Below are positions 58,423 through 64,000 of a DNA stretch of 64,000 nt, piece by piece; within the stretch, counting starts at the first letter, position 1, and every line of letters begins with the position of its first letter. Made by a program: the position numbers and the translations under genes. The notes below the pieces were generated by a model. The model was not told the DNA's origin. It worked only from the letters and a program-made list of their open reading frames with translations, and ran no database searches. Origin of the DNA: Bradyrhizobium sp. AZCC 2176 (lineage in GTDB: Bacteria; Pseudomonadota; Alphaproteobacteria; Rhizobiales; Xanthobacteraceae); the NCBI RefSeq assembly GCF_036924645.1, contig NZ_JAZHRX010000001.1, forward strand, positions 6,289,501 through 6,353,500. Reading direction: 5' to 3'.

Positions 58423-59049
58423 TTAGCGTTCTTGCAGCGCCAACCGGATGCCCAGAGCACAATAGATGCCGCCGACTGCCTTGCCTTGCCATTTTAGCAC
58501 AGTGGGATTTCGACGGAGAAACTTGCCCAGTCCTCCCGCGCAGACCGCAAAAACCGCCGTGCTGACGAGTCCCAACAGGACAAAAAGGATTCCCAGGATC
58601 GTCAATTGAAGCATGACCGCTCCGTTTTCGGGCACCACGAACTGGGGGAGGAACGCGAGAAAAAATAGCGCGGTTTTTGGGTTTAGCACCTCGGCCCAAA
58701 TGGCCTGCCTGAATGCCTTGCCGGCCGAGATTGGCAGGGCGCCGGCCGTCAGACTTGCTGGCGTTCTCTCAAGGATTGCACGAATGCCGAGGTACACAAG
58801 GTACGCAGCGCCAATGTATTTGATGATGCTGAACAGCAGCGCCGAAGTAGCAATGATCGCCGAAATGCCGACGATCGCCATAAAGGTATGAATCATGTCG
58901 CCAGCAGCGATCCCGACGCCGGTCGCGATTCCCACCCTGGTGCCCGAACTCGTCGCCCGTGCAACGGTGAGGAGCGTGGCGGGACCCGGAATGAATACAA
59001 AGCCGAGCACAACTGCCCCATAAGCAACCAAAGTGGTCAGATCGATCAT
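58423..59049 (-). CDS. LysE/RhtB-family amino-acid exporter
   Basis: A 208-residue membrane protein with six helices, starting MIDLTTLVAYGAVVLGFVFI and containing PGPATLLTVARATSSGTRVG (the family's GP motif in helix 1) and GVGIAAGDMIHTFMAIVGIS. Members export amino acids such as homoserine lactone precursors, threonine or leucine; the substrate cannot be told. It stands alone between fabD and the desaturase gene. Confidence 0.9.
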   Translation of the reverse strand: MIDLTTLVAYGAVVLGFVFIPGPATLLTVARATSSGTRVGIATGVGIAAGDMIHTFMAIVGISAIIATSALLFSIIKYIGAAYLVYLGIRAILERTPASLTAGALPISAGKAFRQAIWAEVLNPKTALFFLAFLPQFVVPENGAVMLQLTILGILFVLLGLVSTAVFAVCAGGLGKFLRRNPTVLKWQGKAVGGIYCALGIRLALQER

Positions 59050-59115
59050 GCGCTCGCTCCTTCACGGCTATTGTCGCCGAGGGAAGCACCTATGGGCGAA
59101 AGGAGATGTCCACCT

Positions 59116-60141
59116 CTAGAAGCCACCTGCGGCCTGATCACCGCCGACCTCCTTCCCGGCCCGTGCGCGGCGTGCGCCGCTCGCCAGTTTGCCCGGACGA
59201 TCCTCGTGATCTGGCCTGGCGGTCGCAAGCCGCAGCACGGCGGCGTAATTCGGCTGCACCTCCATCCGATCCGCATACCGGCTCTCACTGAGTATGCGGT
59301 GGACGCGCGGCAGGTTGTAGCAGGGCACGTAGAACAGCAAATGGTGCTCGAGGTGGTAGTTGACGTAATAGGGTGCGATGAATAGCCGCTCGAAGAAATT
59401 CGCGCGCGTGGTGCGGGTGTTGCGCAGGGGATCGTTCGAGTCGGGAACGACCGCGTGTTCGGCGATGTTGCGGATGCGGGTGATGACCATCTGCCAGGTG
59501 AGCAGCGGCAGCAGCCAGAGCAGTGGATAAGCCCACCATGCCCCGGCCGCGGCAAGGCCCGCGAACATCACGCCGTTGACGACAAACTGCGGACCAAGCT
59601 TTTCCCAGAAATGCGCAGCGCGTCGTACCCACGGCCATTCCTTCGGTCCCAGCGCATTCAGCAATTGCGCCTTGCGTTGCTGGTAACCGGTCCGGCCGGT
59701 GATATCGCGGAAGAACTTGCGACGGTAGCTCATCTTCGTGATCGGAAACGGCGCCGACAGCACCAAATCCGGATCGTCTTCCTGCTGCGTCCGTGCATGA
59801 TGCTGCAGGTGATAGCGGCGATAGGCACGGGTCTCGGCGAAGATCGGATAGGCGCAGAGCCACTGGCTGAGCGTCAGGTTGACCTTCTCGTCCGCCGACA
59901 GGCAACCATGCGCGCCGTCATGCATCAGGATCGCAAGCCCGAGCTGGCGCGAGCCGATGATGCCGACCGCGATCAGGAAGGTCAGCGGGTTGGGCCACCA
60001 CGCGACCAGTGCGATCGAACCCAGGATCAGCGCCCACGCATGCGCGATCAGGGCGATGCCTTTCCACGTCACGCGCTGGCGGACGGCGATCAACTGGTCC
60101 TCGTTCAGAAAATCACGGGCACGCATGCGCAGCGCGGTCAT
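59116..60141 (-). CDS. Membrane fatty acid desaturase
   Basis: A 341-residue integral membrane di-iron desaturase. The His boxes are HDGAH (residues 74-78), HLQHH (111-115) and HLEHH (about 268-272), with four helices in two hairpins between them. It introduces a double bond in an acyl lipid or related chain; DesA-like family members act on phospholipids. The ATG at 60141 overlaps the stop of the TetR gene by ATGA, so the two are coupled. The C-terminal tail (GKLASGARRARAGKEVGGDQ) is basic. Confidence 0.9.
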   Translation of the reverse strand: MTALRMRARDFLNEDQLIAVRQRVTWKGIALIAHAWALILGSIALVAWWPNPLTFLIAVGIIGSRQLGLAILMHDGAHGCLSADEKVNLTLSQWLCAYPIFAETRAYRRYHLQHHARTQQEDDPDLVLSAPFPITKMSYRRKFFRDITGRTGYQQRKAQLLNALGPKEWPWVRRAAHFWEKLGPQFVVNGVMFAGLAAAGAWWAYPLLWLLPLLTWQMVITRIRNIAEHAVVPDSNDPLRNTRTTRANFFERLFIAPYYVNYHLEHHLLFYVPCYNLPRVHRILSESRYADRMEVQPNYAAVLRLATARPDHEDRPGKLASGARRARAGKEVGGDQAAGGF

Positions 60142-60857
60142 GCTGATCCCTCCCCCTCCGGTGAATCCGTATCCGATGCGTCGCTGACGAGGCGCAGCCC
60201 TGCGTCGTTGGCGGCAGGTTTTGTCGTCGCCTGATCGCCCAGCACGCGCAGCATCTCGCCACGCAGTCCCTCGGCCGAACGGCCCATGGCGTAGCCCTCG
60301 ACAATCACGCCGATCGCGACAGCCCAGAACCGCCGCGAACTGGCGTCGGGATCGCGCAAGCTCTTCCAGCCATGCCGCTCGATCTGGCCGGCATAGGCGC
60401 GCATCCCTTCAGCGTGCAGCCGCTCGATGGTGCGTTCCACCAGCGGCGCGAGATCCTGGCGGCGGCGGGTGAGCGTCAGCGCTTCGGTAAAGAAGGCGAC
60501 CGAATCCGTCGCTGTCACCGTCTCGACCAGTGCATACGTGTAGTCGCGCGGCGTATGGGCCTGCGTTGCCGCCTGTTCGGCCGCGCGCGCCACGTACAGC
60601 ATGTCGCGGCAGGCGGCTTCAACGAACAGCGCTTCCTTGGTACGAAAATAATAGGTGATCTGGCTCGGAAAGGCGTCCGCGGCCGCTGCAATGTCCGAGA
60701 TCAAGGTTCCGGCCAAGCCCCGCTCCTTGAACAGCCGGCTGGCGACGTCGAGCAGCCGCGAGCGCATCTGGCGTCCCGCTGTACGCGTGGCGCGGGCGGC
60801 GTGCTTGGGATCGCTGGCCAGCGCTTCAGAGGCAGTCTGGACGGGCTTGGAAGCCAT
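60138..60857 (-). CDS. TetR-family regulator of the desaturase operon
   Basis: A 239-residue TetR repressor. After a 40-residue disordered N-terminal tail, the helix-turn-helix is RLLDVASRLFKERGLAGTLI and SDIAAAADAFPSQITYYFRT; the helical ligand domain fills the rest. The ATG at 60857 begins MASKPVQT; a longer start has no support. A perfect 17-base palindrome lies 21 bases upstream. The gene overlaps the desaturase gene by 4 bases, so it probably represses both in response to membrane fatty acids or a related ligand (FabR/DesT-like logic; inference). Confidence 0.9.
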   Translation of the reverse strand: MASKPVQTASEALASDPKHAARATRTAGRQMRSRLLDVASRLFKERGLAGTLISDIAAAADAFPSQITYYFRTKEALFVEAACRDMLYVARAAEQAATQAHTPRDYTYALVETVTATDSVAFFTEALTLTRRRQDLAPLVERTIERLHAEGMRAYAGQIERHGWKSLRDPDASSRRFWAVAIGVIVEGYAMGRSAEGLRGEMLRVLGDQATTKPAANDAGLRLVSDASDTDSPEGEGSA

Positions 60858-60877
60858 TTTGCCCTCTTGTCCAAATA

Positions 60878-60894
60878 TTTGTATGAAATACAAA
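60878..60894. promoter_or_regulatory. Candidate TetR operator (TTTGTAT-GAA-ATACAAA)
   Basis: A perfect palindrome with 7-bp arms and a 3-base centre, located 21-37 bases upstream of the TetR start. Its position over the likely promoter fits autorepression of the TetR-desaturase operon. Confidence 0.68.
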
Positions 60895-61122
60895 CAAAGA
60901 TGTCAACCGGCCGGGCGGGCTCATCGCCGCCCGCGGGCAGGTCAGTTACCTTCGGCCCCTCCGCAAGAAGTCTTGCCAGCGTTCTGAAAATCCTTATAAA
61001 CCGCGCATCCGTGGATCCCGGCCGGGAGCTGAACGGACGGTCTCAGCAATCTCCTTTTCGGATTGAAGTGGCAGGGCCAGTCGGCCCGTCGTCCCGTGCT
61101 TCCGCCTTCTGAGCATTATCGA

Positions 61123-61183
61123 GTCCTTTCCGGAGGTCTCGAAGGGCTTGCCGCCGGGAACCGCGCCAACACTAGGAAAGGAC
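61123..61183 (+). promoter_or_regulatory. rpsF leader stem that can cover the Shine-Dalgarno (possible S6:S18 motif)
   Basis: GTCCTTTCC (61123-61131) is fully complementary to GGAAAGGAC (61175-61183), and the second arm includes the rpsF Shine-Dalgarno GGAAAGG just before the ATG at 61188. The enclosed 43 bases contain a CCGCCGGG tract with exposed CCG. The known ribosomal leader bound by the S6:S18 complex has this layout (closing stem including the ribosome site, CCG in an inner loop), so feedback control of rpsF-rpsR is likely. A structural model was not computed. Confidence 0.5.
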
Positions 61184-61187
61184 ACCC

Positions 61188-61664
61188 ATGCCTCTTTATG
61201 AGCATGTTTTTCTCGCGCGTCAGGATGCGAGCACCCAGCAGGTCGAAGAGTTGACCACCCAGATGACGGGCATCGTCGAAGGGCTCGGCGGCAAGGTCAC
61301 CAAGACCGAGAACTGGGGCGTGCGCTCCCTCACCTACCGCATGAACAAGAATCGCAAAGCGCACTTCGTGCTGATGAACATCGATGCGCCCTCCTCCGCG
61401 GTCACCGAGATCGAGCGCCAGGAGCGGATCTCTGAAGACGTCATCCGCTACCTCACCGTCCGCGTCGAAGAGCACGAGGAAGGTCCCTCGGCGATGATGC
61501 GCAAGGCCGATCGTGATCGCGAGCGCGATGATCGCGGCGGCGGTTTCCGCGGCGACCGCGAAGGCGGCTTCCGTGGCGATCGTGAAGGCGGTGGATTCCG
61601 CGGCGACCGTGGCCCGCGCCGTCCGCGCGAAGACGCCGCTGTTGAAGCGACGGAAGAGGAGTAA
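61188..61664 (+). CDS. rpsF: 30S ribosomal protein S6 with Arg/Gly-rich tail
   Basis: A 158-residue ribosomal protein. The canonical S6 fold ([60 protein letters not shown]) ends at about residue 100; the remaining ~58 residues are a charged tail with three GFRGDR-type repeats ([10 protein letters not shown]) and an acidic end. S6 forms a dimer with S18 in the small subunit platform. AGGAAAGG precedes the ATG by seven bases and sits in a stem. rpsR follows after 5 bases. Confidence 0.97.
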   Translation: MPLYEHVFLARQDASTQQVEELTTQMTGIVEGLGGKVTKTENWGVRSLTYRMNKNRKAHFVLMNIDAPSSAVTEIERQERISEDVIRYLTVRVEEHEEGPSAMMRKADRDRERDDRGGGFRGDREGGFRGDREGGGFRGDRGPRRPREDAAVEATEEE

Positions 61665-61669
61665 GAATC

Positions 61670-61909
61670 ATGGCTGAAGCTGGTGCACGCCGTCCGTTTT
61701 TCCGTCGCCGCAAGACCTGCCCGTTCACGGGTCCGAATGCGCCGAAGATCGACTACAAGGATTCCAAGCTGTTGATGCGCTACGTCTCCGAGCGCGGCAA
61801 GATCGTGCCGAGCCGCATCACGGCAGTGTCTGCCAAGAAGCAGCGTGAGCTCGCGCGCGCCATCAAGCGCTCGCGTTTCCTCGGCCTGCTGCCCTACGTC
61901 ATTCGCTAA
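61670..61909 (+). CDS. rpsR: 30S ribosomal protein S18
   Basis: A 79-residue basic protein: [60 protein letters not shown] and a C-terminal [13 protein letters not shown] are all typical of S18. It pairs with S6 on the small subunit and may regulate translation of its own operon. The gene starts five bases after rpsF. A hairpin follows at 61919-61944. Confidence 0.97.
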   Translation: MAEAGARRPFFRRRKTCPFTGPNAPKIDYKDSKLLMRYVSERGKIVPSRITAVSAKKQRELARAIKRSRFLGLLPYVIR

Positions 61910-61918
61910 GGCATCTCC

Positions 61919-61944
61919 GATCGGCGGCGTCCGCGCCGCTGATC
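61919..61944 (+). terminator. Hairpin after rpsR
   Basis: GATCGGCGGCG and CGCCGCTGATC pair with one G-T wobble (4-base loop) 10 bases after the rpsR stop, followed by GTTATTCTT, weakly T-rich. It may attenuate transcription before the membrane protein gene. Confidence 0.42.
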
Positions 61945-62033
61945 GTTATTCTTCATAAGGCTTCCGGGTCGTCCGGTCGCCGATGGTTGGGGTCGGGACG
62001 ACCTCTAACCGCTCGAAAGGGGCGGGACAGCTG

Positions 62034-63005
62034 ATGATCGCGGTTATTTTCATTGGTCTTGCGGCCGGCTGCGCGTCGGCGCTGATGTTCGTCTCGACGA
62101 TCTCGGGCGCGCCGATCTCGTTGCTGCTCTCTTTATTCGCACCGCTACCACTAATGGTGACGGCGCTCAGTTGGGGACCGCTCAGCGCAACAATCGGCGG
62201 CATCGCGGCAGCTTCCGGCTTCGGCGCGCTTATCGGTCTGCCCCATTGCCTTGCTTTTGCGGTTGCCGTGGCATTGCCGGCCTGGTGGCTTGGCCATCTC
62301 GCGCTGCTGGGACGACCAACGGCTGCTGTCGAAGCGGACAACGGCACACACCCCGCGGCGGAGAATCTCGAGTGGTATCCGATCGGACGGATCCTGCTTT
62401 GGATCGTCGGCTTTGCCGTCATGTCCTCCATCGCGTCCTGGCTGGTCTTCGGCAAGGATGCCGATGCCATTGCCGCGGCCCTGCGAAGCGGGCTGACGAA
62501 AGCGCTTTCTGGCCGTGAAGGGTTATCGCCGAGCGACATCGAGCGGTTGGCTGACACACTTGTAACGATCTTCCGTGGCTTGTCGGCAATGCTCGTCGTG
62601 ACGACGCTAACGCTCAACCTTTGGCTCGCCGCAAAAATATCAGCGATGTCCGGCCGGTTCCGTCGCCCCTGGCCGGACTTGAAGAACACAGCGCTGCCGC
62701 CGATGACGCTTGTAGCACTCTGCGGGACATTGGCATTCTGTTTCGCGGGCGGAGCCTTTTCGATAGCGGCGCAGATCATGACAGCCGCGCTCTTCATGGC
62801 TTACGCGCTCGTCGGTCTTGCCGCCGTTCACACGTTAACGCTGGCGCTGAAAAGCCGCGCGGTTTTGCTGAGCTGCACCTACGGGATCCTGGTGCTGTTG
62901 CCATGGACGGTCGTTTTGATGATCGCCCTCGGCCTTACGGAAGAAATTTTCGGATTGCGCCAACGTTACTTGCGCCGAAAACCGCCGCCTTTGCCCGCAG
63001 CCTGA
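62034..63005 (+). CDS. DUF2232 membrane protein (323 aa)
   Basis: A 323-residue inner-membrane protein of the DUF2232 type with about eight helices: AVIFIGLAAGCASALMFVST, PISLLLSLFAPLPLMVTALS, WGPLSATIGGIAAASGFGAL, LLWIVGFAVMSSIASWLVFG, near the middle a soluble loop (ALRSGLTKALSGREGLSPSD), and VLLSCTYGILVLLPWTVVLM near the end. It lies between rpsR and rplI, an order conserved in alphaproteobacteria. The ATG at 62034 fits the family start; one at 61983 would add 17 residues. Its function is unknown. Confidence 0.88.
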   Translation: MIAVIFIGLAAGCASALMFVSTISGAPISLLLSLFAPLPLMVTALSWGPLSATIGGIAAASGFGALIGLPHCLAFAVAVALPAWWLGHLALLGRPTAAVEADNGTHPAAENLEWYPIGRILLWIVGFAVMSSIASWLVFGKDADAIAAALRSGLTKALSGREGLSPSDIERLADTLVTIFRGLSAMLVVTTLTLNLWLAAKISAMSGRFRRPWPDLKNTALPPMTLVALCGTLAFCFAGGAFSIAAQIMTAALFMAYALVGLAAVHTLTLALKSRAVLLSCTYGILVLLPWTVVLMIALGLTEEIFGLRQRYLRRKPPPLPAA

Positions 63006-63059
63006 AAATACAACCATTCACCTAAACTCGAGACTGAACACCTAATAAGGAGAACGAAA

Positions 63060-63659
63060 ATGGAAGTGATCTTGCTGGAACGCGTCGTCAAGCTCGGCCA
63101 GATGGGCGAAGTCGTCCGCGTCAAGGACGGGTTTGCCCGCAACTTTCTGCTCAAGCGCGGCAAGGCGCTGCGTGCCACCGCCGACAACCGCGCCAAGTTC
63201 GACGGCATGAAGGCCGAACTCGAGGCCAACAACCTCAAGGCCAAGGGCGAAGCCAGCAAGGTCGCCGAGAAGATCAACGGTCGCAACGTCATCGTGCTGC
63301 GCCAGGCCTCGGAATCCGGCCAGTTGTTCGGATCGGTTAGCATTCGCGACATCATCGCCTCCTTCGAGGCCAACGGCGTCACCATCGACCGCAGCCAGGT
63401 CCTGCTCGACGCCCCGATCAAGACCATCGGCAAGCACGAGGTCTTGATTGCCGTGCATCCGGAAGTCGAAGCCACCGTCAGCGTCACCGTGGCGCGCAGC
63501 GCTGATGAAGCTGAGCGCATCAACCGCGGCGAGGACATCTCGACCCGTCAGGAAGACCAGGATGCCGCCGCCGAGGCGCTTGCCGCCGCCGGCGAGTTCT
63601 TCGATCCGGAAGCCCAGCACGACGACGTCGCGCCGGCGCCTGCTGAAACCGAGAAGTAA
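63060..63659 (+). CDS. rplI: 50S ribosomal protein L9
   Basis: A 199-residue ribosomal protein. [20 protein letters not shown] and [20 protein letters not shown] are the N-terminal rRNA-binding domain; the long central helix ([20 protein letters not shown]) and C-terminal domain ([20 protein letters not shown]) follow; the last 45 residues form an acidic tail ([20 protein letters not shown]). AAGGAG lies eight bases before the ATG. It ends convergently with the thioesterase gene, whose 3' end shares the downstream hairpin. Confidence 0.97.
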   Translation: MEVILLERVVKLGQMGEVVRVKDGFARNFLLKRGKALRATADNRAKFDGMKAELEANNLKAKGEASKVAEKINGRNVIVLRQASESGQLFGSVSIRDIIASFEANGVTIDRSQVLLDAPIKTIGKHEVLIAVHPEVEATVSVTVARSADEAERINRGEDISTRQEDQDAAAEALAAAGEFFDPEAQHDDVAPAPAETEK

Positions 63660-63683
63660 CGCCTCTAGCGCGCCAACGAGTTT

Positions 63684-63711
63684 CAAGCCCGGCCCCTTCA
63701 GGCCGGGCTTG
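63684..63711. terminator. Hairpin after rplI, shared with end of convergent gene
   Basis: CAAGCCCGGCC and GGCCGGGCTTG (11-bp arms, 6-base loop) stand 25-52 bases after the rplI stop and contain the stop codon of the convergent thioesterase gene (63698-63700). There is no T tract; it may act as a bidirectional terminator. Confidence 0.55.
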
Positions 63712-64000
63712 GGGTTCTGGCCGCCGCCTTGTCGTCCAGCATCGCGATCGAGGCCAGGGCCGTGGCGGTGTGTTTCTCGACGCCGTCCGTCACGCAAAAC
63801 ACGTCAGCCGCGACGACCGCGACCTGACGTCCGGGCTTGATCACGCGCGCGCGGCAGATCAGGCGCTCGCCGATAGCCGGCGACAACAGATTCAATTTGT
63901 ATTCCGCCGTAAGCGCCGATTGCCCGCGCGAGGTCGCGGCCGCGATCGTCGTTGCGTTGTCGACGAGGAACGCGGTCACGCCGCCATGGAACAGGCCGTG
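63698..64000 (-). CDS. PaaI-type hotdog thioesterase, C-terminal part (cut by window edge)
   Basis: The last 100 residues of a hotdog-fold thioesterase; the gene continues beyond the right edge. HGLFHGGVTAFLVDNATTIA is the conserved helix with the HGG motif and the acid of the active site; TAEYKLNLLSPAIGERLICR and RQVAVVAADVFCVTDGVEKH are the following beta strands. Such enzymes hydrolyse acyl-CoA esters. The end of the frame lies in the hairpin shared with rplI. Confidence 0.85.
   Translation of the reverse strand, partial: HGLFHGGVTAFLVDNATTIAAATSRGQSALTAEYKLNLLSPAIGERLICRARVIKPGRQVAVVAADVFCVTDGVEKHTATALASIAMLDDKAAARTPSPA

Larger units (their letters stand above)
60858..61187. other. Divergent region between TetR gene and rpsF
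   Basis: This 330-base gap holds the TetR operator on its left side and the long rpsF leader on its right. There is no supported reading frame. The two functional elements are listed separately. Confidence 0.6.

Noticed and set aside
1..64000. tRNA, rRNA, CRISPR array or transposase genes
   Set aside because: Looked for throughout; no cloverleaf, rRNA segment, regular direct-repeat array or DDE/HUH transposase motif was recognised by eye.

Overview
The window looks like a chromosomal segment of a Bradyrhizobium-type alphaproteobacterium. This rests on high-GC codon use on both strands, on blocks of gene order typical of that group (lptF-lptG-lptD-surA-pdxA-ksgA; fabD-fabG-acpP-fabF-mltG-yicC-gmk; rpsF-rpsR-DUF2232-rplI; pepA-holC), and on a recognisable interspersed Bradyrhizobium repeat near 49.5-50.1 kb. 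I see no rRNA, tRNA, CRISPR array, transposase or phage gene.

Region 1 (1-13.9 kb) is accessory and stress/metal related. A cut-off FAD oxidoreductase and a methyltransferase precede a four-gene minus-strand operon: a secreted peptide, a two-helix membrane protein, a 44-aa Met-rich micropeptide and a cytochrome c with a Met-rich linker. Then come an alpha/beta hydrolase fused to a winged helix, a 40-aa micropeptide, a membrane protein with a decayed internal duplication, and an ECF sigma factor with its NrsF-type anti-sigma factor. The same promoter pattern, GTAACC-N16-CGAA, lies upstream of both the sigma gene and the cytochrome operon, so these probably form one ECF regulon. Next to it is a copper module: CusA, CusB, a FixH-like protein and a Cys/Met-rich exported protein, divergent from a Csp3-type copper storage protein across a palindrome-rich promoter.

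Region 2 (13.9-34.5 kb) holds two separate ArsR-SRPBCC modules (each with a palindrome upstream of arsR), DUF1801 proteins, a CoA-transferase/HMG-CoA-lyase-like operon with a Bug-type binding protein and a divergent LysR regulator, a lone molybdenum hydroxylase subunit with Gln at the usual catalytic Glu, TerC, Ndk, an ABC-F ATPase, an RlpA-like protein, a class III adenylate cyclase-TPR gene broken by two frameshifts, HolC and PepA.

Region 3 (34.5-64 kb) is mostly housekeeping: LPS export (LptF, LptG, LptD), a SurA-like chaperone, PdxA and KsgA in a tightly overlapping run; a stretch of regulators and transport genes; then Gmk, YicC, MltG and the fatty acid synthesis cluster; a TetR-controlled desaturase; and the ribosomal protein cluster, whose leader can sequester the rpsF Shine-Dalgarno in a 9-bp stem. 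A PaaI-type thioesterase runs off the right edge.
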